Below are positions 17,806 to 26,760 of a DNA stretch of 64,000 nt, in pieces. The notes below the pieces were generated by a model, which did no database searches, was not told the origin of the DNA, and saw only the letters and a program-made list of their open reading frames with translations. Both the position numbers and the translations under genes were made by a program. Numbering within the stretch: position 1 is the stretch's first letter; each line of letters begins with the position of its first letter. The DNA is from JBDSSS01 sp963764195 (GTDB lineage Bacteria > Actinomycetota > Actinomycetes > Actinomycetales > Dermatophilaceae): positions 1-64,000 of the forward strand of contig CAVXRG010000007.1 in assembly GCA_963764195.1 (NCBI GenBank). The letters are read 5' to 3'.

Positions 17806-19202
17806 GCGGTCTCCTTGGCGGGGTCGGCGTCACCGATGTCGAGGTCGTCCTGAATCTGTTCCAGCGTGCGGTCCTTGGTTTCGGGGACCATGGTGAGGAA
17901 GAAGACGAACGCCCCGACGCCGATGGCGGCGTAGAGGAAGAAGGTGCCCTGCCGGGTGATCAGGTTGCCGAGAGTGAGGAAGGTGGCGGCGACGAGGAAG
18001 TTCGCGGCCCAGTTGGCCAGGGTGGAGACCGACATCGCCTTGCTGCGGATGCCGATGGGGTAGATCTCGGAGATCATCAGCCAGAACACCGGCCCCAGAC
18101 CGATCGCGAACGAGGCGATGTAGACCAGCAGGGCGAAAAGAGCGAGGTAGCCGGCCTGCGTCTGCAGCGTGCTGCTGGTGAAGTAGATGCCGAGCAGCAC
18201 CAGGGACAGCACCATCCCGACCGTTCCGGTCAGGAGCAGCTTGCGCCGTCCCACCCGGTCAAGCAGGAGCACCGCGACGACGGTGAACGCGAGGTTGGTG
18301 ATCCCCACGAAGACGGTCTGGGTGATGGAGCTGCTGTCCGTCAGTCCGGTATCGGCGAGGATGGTGGGGGCGTAGTAGATGACGGTGTTGATACCCACGA
18401 GCTGCTGAAAGAGGGCCAGCCCCAGCCCGATGATCATCAGCTTCCGGACTTTGGACGCGAGCAGATCGCGCACCCGCGACGAGCCTTCCTTCGCGTTCGC
18501 CTCGGTGATGTTGTCCATCTCGTCATCGATGTCGGCGTCAGGGTCGGAGTCGCGCAGCCGCTCCAACACGCCGCGCGCGTCGTCGTCGCGTCCTCGCTGC
18601 ACCAGCCAGCGGGGGGTCTGTGGCACGGTCAGCATCCCGACGGCCAAGGCGGCCCCGGGTAGCGCCGCGAGGCCGAGCATCCAGCGCCAGTTACCGGTCA
18701 CGTCCTTGAGCAGGAAGTTGACGATGTAGGCGATGAGGATGCCGCTGGTGACGGCGAGCTGGTTGAACGACACCAGACCGCCGCGCACCTTCGGGGGTGA
18801 CACCTCGGAGATGTAGAGCGGAGCCACGAATGACGCTGTGCCCACGGAGATGCCGAGCAGGAAGCGGAATCCGATCAGCATCGGGGCGTTGACCGAGAAC
18901 GCGCAGCCGAGGGCACCGATCACGTAGACCGACCCGGAGACCACCTTGGTCCACTTTCGGCTGATCGCGTCGGCGAGATAGCCGGAGATGACCGCCCCGA
19001 GCATCGCGCCGAGCAACAACGACGAGACGATCGCCTGCTGCGCGAAGTCACCGGCGTCGAGGTCCTTCTTGATGAACAACAGCGCTCCGGAGATCACGCC
19101 GGTGTCGTAGCCGAACAGGAGGCCGCCGATGGCGGCGATGATGCTGATGCGCAGCAACAGGCCGTTGCCGCTGCGCCGCATGTCCGAGACGAACCCGCTC
19201 AT
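17802..19202 (-). CDS. MFS sugar porter (XylE/GalP-like)
   Basis: The 466-residue, 12-helix transporter carries the sugar-porter signatures. GGLLFGYDTGVISGAL is in helix 1, a DAISRKWTK-type loop lies between helices 2 and 3, VPQTPRWLV ends the first half, and VPETKDRTLEQIQ is at the C-terminus (PETKG variant). It should import a hexose, pentose or inositol with protons. Its end overlaps the dehydratase start by four bases, and it lies just after the GMC oxidoreductase gene on the same strand. Confidence 0.92.
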   Translation of the reverse strand: MSGFVSDMRRSGNGLLLRISIIAAIGGLLFGYDTGVISGALLFIKKDLDAGDFAQQAIVSSLLLGAMLGAVISGYLADAISRKWTKVVSGSVYVIGALGCAFSVNAPMLIGFRFLLGISVGTASFVAPLYISEVSPPKVRGGLVSFNQLAVTSGILIAYIVNFLLKDVTGNWRWMLGLAALPGAALAVGMLTVPQTPRWLVQRGRDDDARGVLERLRDSDPDADIDDEMDNITEANAKEGSSRVRDLLASKVRKLMIIGLGLALFQQLVGINTVIYYAPTILADTGLTDSSSITQTVFVGITNLAFTVVAVLLLDRVGRRKLLLTGTVGMVLSLVLLGIYFTSSTLQTQAGYLALFALLVYIASFAIGLGPVFWLMISEIYPIGIRSKAMSVSTLANWAANFLVAATFLTLGNLITRQGTFFLYAAIGVGAFVFFLTMVPETKDRTLEQIQDDLDIGDADPAKETA

Positions 19203-19223
19203 GTCGACCAGCTCCTTCTGATT

Positions 19224-20861
19224 TCAGTTGCCTCGACGGGAGGTCGAGATGAGACGCTCGGCGGCCCGGGCCGCCACCGACATGATGGTCAGCGCCGGGT
19301 TGGCGCTGCCCTGGGTGGGCAGCACGCTGCCGTCGGTGATGTAGAGGTTCGACACGGCGAAGGTGCGACAGTTGGCGTCGACGACGCCGTGCTGCTCGTC
19401 CTCGGCCATCCGGGCACCGCCGACGAGGTGGGCGAACCGCTGGATCGTCATCACCTCGTCGGCCCCGGCAGCGCGCAGGATGTCCTCCATCACCGACTGG
19501 GCGGCATCCATCAGCTGTGTGTCGTTGTCGCACAAGGAGTAGGAGAAGTTCGCGACCGGTAGGCCGTGACGGTCCTTCTCGTCGGCCAGGGTCACCCGGT
19601 TCCCTGACTGGGCAAGGAACTCGCACAGGGCCCCGAGGCAGGACCAGTGCACGTAGTCGCTCATGTAGTTGCGCAGGTCGGCGCCCCAGTGTCCTTGGGC
19701 GGCAACGTGCTCGGCCCACGTGATGGGGAGCGGGGAGACCGTCTGGATGGAAAAGCCTCGCTTGTAGGGCTTGGACGGGTCCGTCTCGTAGAACGCCTCG
19801 GTGCTCACCTCGGGCGGGGGTGCCTTGTACATGCGCACCTCGCCGTCGAACCGTCCCGCGGTCTGGGGCGCTCCTTGCACCATGAGGTAGCGTCCGACCT
19901 GGTCGAAGTCGTTGCACAGCCCCTCGGGGAATCGGTCGCAGGCCGAGTTGAGCAACAGCCGAGGGGTCTCGATCGAGTAGCCCGCGATCGCCACCATGTT
20001 CGCCCGCTGGAAGCGGGCGACCCCGTCACGCACGTAGTGCACCCCACTCGCGCGACCGGTTCGCTCGTCGACCTCGACCCTGGTGACCATCGCGTTGGCG
20101 CGCACCTCGGCCCCGTGAGCCAGAGCGTCGGGTATGTGCGTGATCAAGGGCGAGGCCTTGGCGTTGACCTTGCAGCCCTGCAGACAGAACCCGCGGTAGA
20201 TACAGTGCGCCCGGTTGCCGAAGCGCCCGTTGACGATCGCGACCGGTCCCACCTTGGCGGTGAGGCCCATCGCCTCCGCGCCGCGCAGGAAGATCTCGCC
20301 GTTGCCGCCCACCGGGTGGGGACGGTAGGGGTAGGAGTGCGGGTCACCCCACGGCCATTTCTCCCCTGCCACCGGCAGCTCCTCCTCCATCGCCTCGTAG
20401 TAGGGCTTGAGGTCGGAATAGGAGATCGGCCAGTCGGCGCCGACGCCGTCGAGGGTGTGGGTCTCGAAGTCACTCGGGTGAAACCGCGGGGTGTAACCGG
20501 CGTAGTGCACCATCGAACCGCCGACCCCGCGCCCGGAGTTGTTGGAGCCGAGAGGGACCGGATGTGAACCGGAGATGACCCGCGGCTCGGTCCAGTAGAG
20601 GTGGTGCGAGCCCGCCTCGTCGCTGACCCAGTCGGTGTCGGGGTCCCAGAACGGCCCGGCATCCAAGGCCACGACCTTCCATCCCGCGCGGGCCAGGCGC
20701 TGGATCAGCGTCGAGCCGCCGGCACCGGCGCCGACGACGACGAGGTCGACCTCGTCGGCGTCGTCGAAGCGGCGCATGTCGTGTCGCAGCTGATGGTTGA
20801 CGCGCTTTCCGTCGGCGGGCAGCAGCCACGCCGACTCGTTGCGCTCCCGAACCTTGCTCAT
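19224..20861 (-). CDS. GMC family FAD-dependent oxidoreductase (gluconate/sugar dehydrogenase-like large subunit)
   Basis: The 545-residue flavoprotein has the dinucleotide motif VVVGAGAGGS at about 41-50, the conserved GMC segments SGSHPVPLGSNNSGRGVGGS and the C-terminal block LYITDGSVLPTQGSANPALTIM, which closes the FAD site. It should oxidise a sugar or alcohol C-H/OH group. The ATG at 20861 overlaps the stop of the small-subunit gene (ATGA) and lies shortly upstream of the FAD motif; a longer frame runs into the neighbour. No Tat or Sec signal is visible. This subunit and the next resemble the gluconate 2-dehydrogenase pair, but no cytochrome c subunit gene is present. Confidence 0.9.
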   Translation of the reverse strand: MSKVRERNESAWLLPADGKRVNHQLRHDMRRFDDADEVDLVVVGAGAGGSTLIQRLARAGWKVVALDAGPFWDPDTDWVSDEAGSHHLYWTEPRVISGSHPVPLGSNNSGRGVGGSMVHYAGYTPRFHPSDFETHTLDGVGADWPISYSDLKPYYEAMEEELPVAGEKWPWGDPHSYPYRPHPVGGNGEIFLRGAEAMGLTAKVGPVAIVNGRFGNRAHCIYRGFCLQGCKVNAKASPLITHIPDALAHGAEVRANAMVTRVEVDERTGRASGVHYVRDGVARFQRANMVAIAGYSIETPRLLLNSACDRFPEGLCNDFDQVGRYLMVQGAPQTAGRFDGEVRMYKAPPPEVSTEAFYETDPSKPYKRGFSIQTVSPLPITWAEHVAAQGHWGADLRNYMSDYVHWSCLGALCEFLAQSGNRVTLADEKDRHGLPVANFSYSLCDNDTQLMDAAQSVMEDILRAAGADEVMTIQRFAHLVGGARMAEDEQHGVVDANCRTFAVSNLYITDGSVLPTQGSANPALTIMSVAARAAERLISTSRRGN

Positions 20862-21526
20862 GTCCGCCTCCCCACGGGGTCGTCGGACGGCCTGGCGTCG
20901 GAGACCTCGAACGGCTCGAGCTGGTTGACGCCACGAGCGAGGTAGCCGCGGTTCTTGTAGCCCCGTGGGTAGGCCGGGCCGGGGAAGCCCATCTCGTTCC
21001 ATGCCGAAGGGTGGGAGTAGAACGCGGTGCAGGCGTACCGGGTCCACAGGCTCCAGACGTGCTTCGCGTTGAGGCCGTGCCAATGCTCCGCGCCGAGGTC
21101 TTGGACCGACTGGATGAGGCTGGCCCGGTGTCGGCTCGGACAGGTCGAGAAGTTGGTGCCGAACTCCTGGTTCGCGTCGGCATCGAGTCCAGCCAACGTG
21201 TCACGCCAGGCCTGCCCATCCGGCGGCATGTCGTCGTAGTGCCAGCCGTCGGTCTGCTGCTCGGCGAGCCGGGCGTCGATGAGGTTGACGATCGGGACCC
21301 GATGTTCGAGGCCGGTGTCGTCGTCCTGGGCCAGCAGGGCATCGCACAGCGCGGTCGCGACGGCCTGCTCCGCTGGGGTGAAGAACCGAATGTCGGGCGC
21401 CATCCCGACCCGATCCAGCACCACGCCGGCCGTCACCGGGTCCCAATGGCTGCTCTGCTCGAGCACGTCGAAACGGGGGAAGCGACCCGACCACGGCCCG
21501 GATCCCGGCGGGGTCACGCCGCCCAT
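20858..21526 (-). CDS. Gluconate 2-dehydrogenase subunit 3-like protein
   Basis: This 222-residue protein fits the gluconate_2-dh3 family, the small subunit that escorts GMC dehydrogenases. It shows RFFTPAEQAVATALCDALLAQ near 55-75, then a helical domain ending PGPAYPRGYKNRGYL, whose tyrosine/glycine-rich tail is typical. It overlaps the GMC gene by four bases, strong evidence for a complex. In characterised systems this subunit carries a Tat signal; none is visible from the chosen ATG at 21526. Eight bases separate it from the upstream membrane-protein gene. Confidence 0.82.
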   Translation of the reverse strand: MGGVTPPGSGPWSGRFPRFDVLEQSSHWDPVTAGVVLDRVGMAPDIRFFTPAEQAVATALCDALLAQDDDTGLEHRVPIVNLIDARLAEQQTDGWHYDDMPPDGQAWRDTLAGLDADANQEFGTNFSTCPSRHRASLIQSVQDLGAEHWHGLNAKHVWSLWTRYACTAFYSHPSAWNEMGFPGPAYPRGYKNRGYLARGVNQLEPFEVSDARPSDDPVGRRT

Positions 21527-21534
21527 CGACCGGC

Positions 21535-22002
21535 TCACTTCTCCCGCCGCAGCACGGCAGCCAGCAGGCCCATGCCGCCCACCATGGTGACGAGCAGCGG
21601 TGCCAGCAGCGGTGGACCCATCTCCATGTTGTAGCGGGCGTTCCGCCACCCACCGGGCTTCTGGGCGATACCTCGCGCGTGCAGGTAGAAGCCCTGAAGG
21701 CCGTTCGCGCAGATGGCCACCGACGCGATCGGCAGGGCCGTCTTGGCCATCCGGTGGCTACAGAACCCCGCCACTCCCGCCACAGCCCCGACGGGGCCCA
21801 TGGCGACAGGAATCCACATCATCTTGTTGCCAAAACTGGCCGAGTCGTGCTCGAAAAAGATCTCGGCCGCAGCAACCACGGCACCGGCTGCGGTGAGCGC
21901 AGACAGGCTCCGCTCGAAGCGGCCGGTCTCGATGTTGCCCACGATCCGGTCGATCCCGTGCACGACCGGCCCGGGCACTGCCACAGAACGTGATGCTGCC
22001 AT
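21535..22002 (-). CDS. Uncharacterised four-helix membrane protein in the GMC dehydrogenase operon
   Basis: A 155-residue protein with about four hydrophobic segments (roughly 35-52, 62-82, 87-107 and 130-150). No heme-binding CxxCH is present, but there are several histidines (H15, H52, H83, H108). It is the first gene of the leftward dehydrogenase-transport operon, transcribed divergently from the MarR gene. It may anchor the GMC/subunit-3 pair to the membrane or shuttle electrons to quinone in place of the missing cytochrome. That role is inference from position only. ATG at 22002 was chosen over the longer frame because the extension runs into the operator region. Confidence 0.7.
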   Translation of the reverse strand: MAASRSVAVPGPVVHGIDRIVGNIETGRFERSLSALTAAGAVVAAAEIFFEHDSASFGNKMMWIPVAMGPVGAVAGVAGFCSHRMAKTALPIASVAICANGLQGFYLHARGIAQKPGGWRNARYNMEMGPPLLAPLLVTMVGGMGLLAAVLRREK

Positions 22003-22086
22003 CTTCGGTCCTCTCGAAACCCCTGCTCGCAGCGCGCCTCTGCAGCCTCTGCAGCCTCGGAGATGCCCAGCGGGGAGGACAGTTGT

Positions 22087-22100
22087 TTGCGTATACGCAA
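22087..22100. promoter_or_regulatory. Perfect 14-bp palindrome, likely MarR operator
   Basis: TTGCGTATACGCAA is fully self-complementary. It lies between the divergent starts at 22002 and 22149. A weaker dyad, CTTGC-G-GCAAG, follows at 22114-22124. MarR dimers bind 14-20 bp palindromes of this kind, so the MarR gene product at 22149 is the likely ligand, controlling itself and the dehydrogenase operon. Confidence 0.65.
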
Positions 22101-22148
22101 CGTTATCCAGATACTTGCGGCAAGGCAACCATCCGACATACTGATCCC

Positions 22149-22649
22149 ATGACGGATCCAGGGCGATCGGACGCGGGCATGACGACGGTCACGACGGAAC
22201 AGGTCGACGCCGTCATGCTCGCGGCTCAAGCCCTCGTTGGGGTTGCAGCACAAGCGGTCGCCGAGGCGGAGGACAGGGTGACCCTGCCGCAGCTGCGGGT
22301 CCTGATGTTGATCGCCGGCCGCGGGCACATGAACCTCAACGCCCTGGCCACCGCCATGGGCGTCCACGCCTCCAACGCCAGCCGGTCCTGCGACCGTCTC
22401 GTGCAAGCCGGCTACCTGCGCCGGACGGAGTCCACCAGCGACCGCCGCAATCTGCTGCTCGAGCTGACCGATGCTGGCGGCGAACTCGTCAGCGAACTCA
22501 TCGACCACCGCCGCGAAGCGGTCGCCGCGATCCTCGAACGGCTCCCTGAGACCCGTCGGCGCAGCATGGCCGGTGCCATGCGAACCTTCGCCCAGGCCGC
22601 CGGCGAGGTCCCCGCCACGTCGGCCTGGAAGCTGGGCTGGCGCAGCTGA
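22149..22649 (+). CDS. MarR family transcriptional regulator
   Basis: The 166-residue protein has the MarR winged helix fold. DNA-contacting helices lie in LNALATAMGVHASNASRSCD (about 61-80), followed by the wing RRTESTSDRRNLLLELTDAG. Helices flanking the core form the dimer. The ATG at 22149 follows the palindrome at 22087-22100. It probably represses the divergent dehydrogenase operon and perhaps the ThDP enzyme gene at 22825, where related dyads occur. The ligand is unknown; phenolics or oxidants are usual for the family. Confidence 0.9.
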   Translation: MTDPGRSDAGMTTVTTEQVDAVMLAAQALVGVAAQAVAEAEDRVTLPQLRVLMLIAGRGHMNLNALATAMGVHASNASRSCDRLVQAGYLRRTESTSDRRNLLLELTDAGGELVSELIDHRREAVAAILERLPETRRRSMAGAMRTFAQAAGEVPATSAWKLGWRS

Positions 22650-22736
22650 CCGCTTCACCGCTCTTGCACCACCCCTCGATACGGGTCGACCATCACCCCG
22701 AGCGGCCGCTGCGTGAACTAGTTGCGCCACAGCATG

Positions 22737-22781
22737 TTTGCGCTGGAGCAAATAAGCGATACGGTTGTTGGGCGACAACCG
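22737..22781. promoter_or_regulatory. Two dyads upstream of the ThDP enzyme gene
   Basis: TTTGC-N6-GCAAA is at 22737-22752 and CGGTTGT-N6-ACAACCG at 22762-22781. Both have perfect arms and lie 44-90 bases before the start at 22825. The TTGC...GCAA core of the first matches the palindrome at 22087, suggesting the same MarR protein binds both. Confidence 0.5.
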
Positions 22782-22824
22782 GGTCGCGTTCCGCGCGTGA
22801 GGGTTCGCCAGAAGGAGAGGCGCC

Positions 22825-24654
22825 ATGGCCACTGTCAGCGACTTCGTCATCCAACGGATCCGCGAGTGGGGGGTCAGTCGCGTCTTCGCATTCCCCGGGG
22901 ATGGCATCGGCGAGTTCGACGGCGCCCTCGGGGCAGCGCAGCGCGCGGGTGACGGTCTCGACTACATCCGCCCGACGCATGAAGAGATCTGCGCACTGAT
23001 GGCAACGGCTCACGCGAAGTTCACCGGCGAGGTCGGCGTCTGCATCGCCACCTCCTCGCCCGGCGCGTTCCACATGCTCAACGGGTTGTATGACGCGAAG
23101 AGCGACAACCAGCCCGTCGTGGCGATCGTGGGTCAACAGGCCATCAGCTCCCTGGGGACGTTCGAGCAGCAGGAGGACAACCTCGAGCGCACGATGGAAG
23201 ACGTCGCGGTCTACGTCCAGACGATCGTGACACCGCAACAGGCTCAAGCCGTCGTCGACAGCGCGTTCCGAACCGCGTTGCTGCACTTGGGCCCCGCCGT
23301 CATCGTGCTCCCGCACGACGTGCAGGGCATGGACATGCCTGAGTTGGAACCGGCGAACGGAGTCTCACGTTCCAGCTCGGCGGCGCCGTCGACCTCCATC
23401 GTTCCGCCACAGGATGCGATCGAGAAGGCCGCCGAGATCATCAACGCCGGAGCCCGGGTCACCTTCTTGGTCGGGCACGGGTCGAACGGGGCTACCGACG
23501 AGGTGCTGGCGGCGGCGAAGCTGTGTGGCGCCGGCATCATCACCGCGTTGCGGGCCAAGCAGGTCATTTCCTCTGACGTGCCGTTTCACACCCAACAGCT
23601 CGGGCTGCTCGGCACCCGCCCCAGCCAGCACCAGATGGACGACTGCGACACCCTCGTCCTCCTCGGCACCAACTACCCGTACTCCCAGTTCCTGCCGGCG
23701 AGCGGCCAGGCCCGCGCCATCCAGGTCGATCTCAAACCAGAGCAGATGGGCCTGCGCTATCCGACGGAGCTCAACCTCTGGGGCGACGTCAAGCAGACGT
23801 TGCTCGCGTTGATCCCTCTCCTGCACCAGAAGACCGACACGTCGTGGCAGGACGGCATCGCCACGGAGATGGTCGAGTGGGAGAACGAGATGCGCGCCCA
23901 GGCGATGTTGCACTACTCCGACGGAGTCAACCCCCGGCGCGTCTACCACGAGCTGAACCAGCGGCTACCGGCCAAGGCAGTCGTCACCTGTGACGCCGGG
24001 TCCACCGCCGACTGGTACGGGCACCACATCCGCCTGCGCAACGGCATGACCGGTGACCTGTCGGGCCGGCTGGCGAGCATGGCGGCCGCGATGCCCTACG
24101 CGACTGCGGCGAAGTTCGCCTTCCCCGACCGGTGCGTCGTGTGCACCATCGGTGACGGGGCCTTCCAGATGCTCGGGATGAACGAGCTCATCACCGTCAA
24201 GAAGTACCTGCGCAGGTGGGACAACCCGCAGTTCATCGTCATGGTGCTGCACAACAACGATCTCACCCAGGTGTCCTGGGAGATGCGCACCGAGGACGCC
24301 AACCCGGTCTGGTCCACCTCTCAGGACGTGGAGTCGGTGGACTACGCAGGCTGGGCAGAGCTGCTGGGTTTCAAGGGGATCCGAGTCAGAAGCGACGACG
24401 ATGTCGCGGCAGCCTGGGATGCCGCCTTCGCGCATCAGGGAGTCACGCTCATCGACGCCTACACCAGCAAGAACGTGCCTCCACTGCCGCCGAAGATCAC
24501 GATGGAGTTCGCCACGAACACCGCAAAGGCGCTGCTGCACCGAGACCCCGAAGAGATGGACGTCATCCGCGACTCCGCCAAGGCGGTCGCATCTGAGGGG
24601 ATCGAGCGGGTCAAGGGGAAACTCCACATCGGCCAGGACGACGACAAGCCCTGA
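22825..24654 (+). CDS. Thiamine diphosphate-dependent enzyme (pyruvate oxidase/acetolactate synthase-like)
   Basis: This 609-residue protein has the three-domain layout of the POX/AHAS group: an N-terminal Pyr domain with the cofactor-activating Glu in PTHEEICALMA (about 50-60), a central domain, and the C-terminal PP domain with GDGAFQM and NNDL about 30 residues apart (ThDP/Mg motif). Pyruvate or another 2-oxoacid is the expected substrate. It may be a quinone-linked pyruvate oxidase or an uncharacterised decarboxylase; the C-terminus lacks an obvious PoxB membrane-binding helix. It is preceded by GAAGGAGAGG and two dyads. It stands between MarR and a PSD-like decarboxylase gene on the same strand. 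Confidence 0.87.
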   Translation: MATVSDFVIQRIREWGVSRVFAFPGDGIGEFDGALGAAQRAGDGLDYIRPTHEEICALMATAHAKFTGEVGVCIATSSPGAFHMLNGLYDAKSDNQPVVAIVGQQAISSLGTFEQQEDNLERTMEDVAVYVQTIVTPQQAQAVVDSAFRTALLHLGPAVIVLPHDVQGMDMPELEPANGVSRSSSAAPSTSIVPPQDAIEKAAEIINAGARVTFLVGHGSNGATDEVLAAAKLCGAGIITALRAKQVISSDVPFHTQQLGLLGTRPSQHQMDDCDTLVLLGTNYPYSQFLPASGQARAIQVDLKPEQMGLRYPTELNLWGDVKQTLLALIPLLHQKTDTSWQDGIATEMVEWENEMRAQAMLHYSDGVNPRRVYHELNQRLPAKAVVTCDAGSTADWYGHHIRLRNGMTGDLSGRLASMAAAMPYATAAKFAFPDRCVVCTIGDGAFQMLGMNELITVKKYLRRWDNPQFIVMVLHNNDLTQVSWEMRTEDANPVWSTSQDVESVDYAGWAELLGFKGIRVRSDDDVAAAWDAAFAHQGVTLIDAYTSKNVPPLPPKITMEFATNTAKALLHRDPEEMDVIRDSAKAVASEGIERVKGKLHIGQDDDKP

Positions 24655-24853
24655 GGCTGGGAACGACGGGGTCACCGGGTCGGTGGACAACCGCCGCCAC
24701 CGTGACAGGAGTCTCGGGCAGCACGAGACGTCAGCCACGAAGGACACCACAGAGACCCGGTCACCCGGGCGCCGAGCTGTCCCTGGCCAGATGACCCAGC
24801 GGCTGGGCTCACCACGTTGACCGACACGAACACCGGCCCACGAAAGGAAACCC

Positions 24854-26053
24854 ATGAGCGACACGAACGACATCATCAACGAGCTGCACGCCACCCTCGG
24901 AGCGAACGACGGACTGGGCGAGCTGCTCGAACTCTCTGTGGTCACGGCGCGTTCCCGCGCGAAGTCTGGCCTCGACCCGGACCTGTTCGAGGCCCTCGAC
25001 TGGCCGCGCGACCTGCAGGAGTACGACCGCTACCTGCAGCGGTTCAGCTCCTGGATCCCCCAGGAGACAGGGTCCATGGCCTGGAAGAAGCAGTCGGGCG
25101 GCACCACCTCCTCCCGGGAGGTCAGCGACCGTCTGGCCCACTTCTTCTGGCTCATCGACCAGAAGGTGGGTGACGACGACACCGCAATCGGGGAGAGCTA
25201 CCCCGCCTTCCGAGAATGGTGCACCCGTTTCGCTCGACAGTGGGGCAGCTACCTCGACACCCCTGAGTCCTTCAGCCCCGACCTCCTCGACTCCTTCACG
25301 ACCCATGCGCCGGAGTACACCGTGCAGGAGTCCATGGTCGGCACCAAGCCCAACGCACCCAGCGGGTGGCTCACCTTCAACCAGTTCTTCGCCCGGGAGC
25401 TCAACCCCGGAATGAGACCGGTCGTCGCGCCCACCGACAACCGCGTCGTCAGCTCACCGGCAGACTGCCTGTTCCAGCACGGGTACGACATCGGCGAACG
25501 GTCTCAGATCCCGCCCACGACGGTGAAAGGCACCCACACCTACGGCAGCATGAACCAGCTCCTGGAGGGCAGTCGCTTCGCAGACACCTTTGCCGGGGGC
25601 ACCTTCGTTCACTACATGCTGCCGCCGTGGGCCTACCACCGCTTCCATGTTCCGGTCTCCGGCCGAGTCGAGGAGTCCTTCGTCGTCCAGGGCACGGTGG
25701 TCATGGAGGTCGATCTCGTCGACGGCGAGCTCGTCTCCAGCGACGCCACCACGACCGGGTTCGAGTTCTCCCAGACTCGCGGCGTGCTCACCATCGACAC
25801 CGCGCAGTCAGGCCACGGAGACCTCGGAATCGTTGCCGTCGTCCCCGTGGGCATGTCTCACGTCGGGTCGGTCGCGCTGACCGCCACCGCGGGCGTCGAC
25901 CTGCACAAAGGAGACGAGTTCGGCTACTTCCAGTTCGGTGGATCCGACATCATCATGCTCTTCCAGGCCGGCGTCGTCACCGAGGTCGACACCGACTCCG
26001 CTCCACGCAAGGTGGGTTCTCCCGCCCTTCGCGCCCAACCGCTTCCGCGCTGA
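24854..26053 (+). CDS. Phosphatidylserine decarboxylase family protein (pyruvoyl enzyme, PSDC domain type)
   Basis: The 399-residue protein has an N-terminal PSD-associated domain (about 10-160), then the PSD fold: GWLTFNQFFARELNPGMRP (171-189), AYHRFHVPVSG (260-270) and the self-cleavage site FGGSD (361-365). There, scission before Ser364 would create the pyruvoyl cofactor. Classical membrane PSDs have LGST and hydrophobic N-termini; this one has GGS and no membrane segment. Proteins with this extra domain include the fungal tryptophan decarboxylase PsiD, so an amino-acid substrate is possible. The gene follows the ThDP enzyme by 199 bases on the same strand. Confidence 0.83.
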   Translation: MSDTNDIINELHATLGANDGLGELLELSVVTARSRAKSGLDPDLFEALDWPRDLQEYDRYLQRFSSWIPQETGSMAWKKQSGGTTSSREVSDRLAHFFWLIDQKVGDDDTAIGESYPAFREWCTRFARQWGSYLDTPESFSPDLLDSFTTHAPEYTVQESMVGTKPNAPSGWLTFNQFFARELNPGMRPVVAPTDNRVVSSPADCLFQHGYDIGERSQIPPTTVKGTHTYGSMNQLLEGSRFADTFAGGTFVHYMLPPWAYHRFHVPVSGRVEESFVVQGTVVMEVDLVDGELVSSDATTTGFEFSQTRGVLTIDTAQSGHGDLGIVAVVPVGMSHVGSVALTATAGVDLHKGDEFGYFQFGGSDIIMLFQAGVVTEVDTDSAPRKVGSPALRAQPLPR

Positions 26054-26252
26054 CGACCGCTGACGACTCGGACCGGAGGAGGCGTGCTGACGTCCTCGGC
26101 GCTGACCGGCTCGCGACCAGCTCTCGAGAAGGTGGCGGCCGGTGTGGGGCGGGGGTTCGCTCAGCGTGACACCACCCTGGCCCTCGACCGTTGACCACCT
26201 GACGCAACGTGAGCAGGTACGTGCGCCACCTGCCAGATCACGAAAGGGACCA

Positions 26253-26510
26253 ATGAACTCCGAGCACGATCAGAGCCGCCCCGATGCCGAGCAGCGCTGG
26301 GTCGGAACCGCCTTGCGCGAGTTTCCCTGGGCGCATCTCGCCCTGGGGCTGTTCGGCAACACGCTGTTCGTCATCGGCAGCGTCATGTTCTTCTGGGGCA
26401 CGACCAAGACGCTCGCGATCTGGCTGTTCGTCGCGGGCAGCCTCGGCATGCTGGTGGGGTCAGTCGGCGAACTCCTGGTGCGCATCGAGAAGCACCGTCG
26501 ACATGACTAG
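26253..26510 (+). CDS. YrhK-like small membrane protein
   Basis: An 85-residue protein with a soluble N-terminus and two hydrophobic helices (about 25-45 and 50-70: GLFGNTLFVIGSVMFFWG, then LAIWLFVAGSLGMLVGSV). This is the pattern of the YrhK domain, whose function is unknown. AAAGGGA precedes the ATG at 26253; the longer frame upstream lacks a ribosome site. It follows the PSD-like gene and may be the last gene of that unit. Confidence 0.75.
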   Translation: MNSEHDQSRPDAEQRWVGTALREFPWAHLALGLFGNTLFVIGSVMFFWGTTKTLAIWLFVAGSLGMLVGSVGELLVRIEKHRRHD

Positions 26511-26721
26511 CCGAGCTGGCCTCTGGCGGGGGGCCTTTCCACCCGAAACTGCTTCCGACCCCACACGCCGATACGGGTCGGCGAGGACGGCAACGGCGGC
26601 GGTGAGTCGGCGAAGTTCGCGAGGCTCCACAGCAAGCGGTCGAGGCGGTCCATGAGTCAGGACGCCGCCGGCTCGACCGGGGCGGCCCATGAGGGCATCG
26701 TCTCGGAGTGAACCCGACGAA

Positions 26722-26748
26722 GGCCCCCGTCACGTGGTGACGAGGGCC
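26722..26748. terminator. Hairpin between convergent genes
   Basis: GGCCCCCGTCAC-GTG-GTGACGAGGGCC forms a near-perfect stem (one mismatch) with a 3-base loop. There is no T run. It lies between the YrhK gene and the leftward gene at 26804 and may end transcription from either side. Confidence 0.5.
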
Positions 26749-26760
26749 AGCAAGGCGGCA

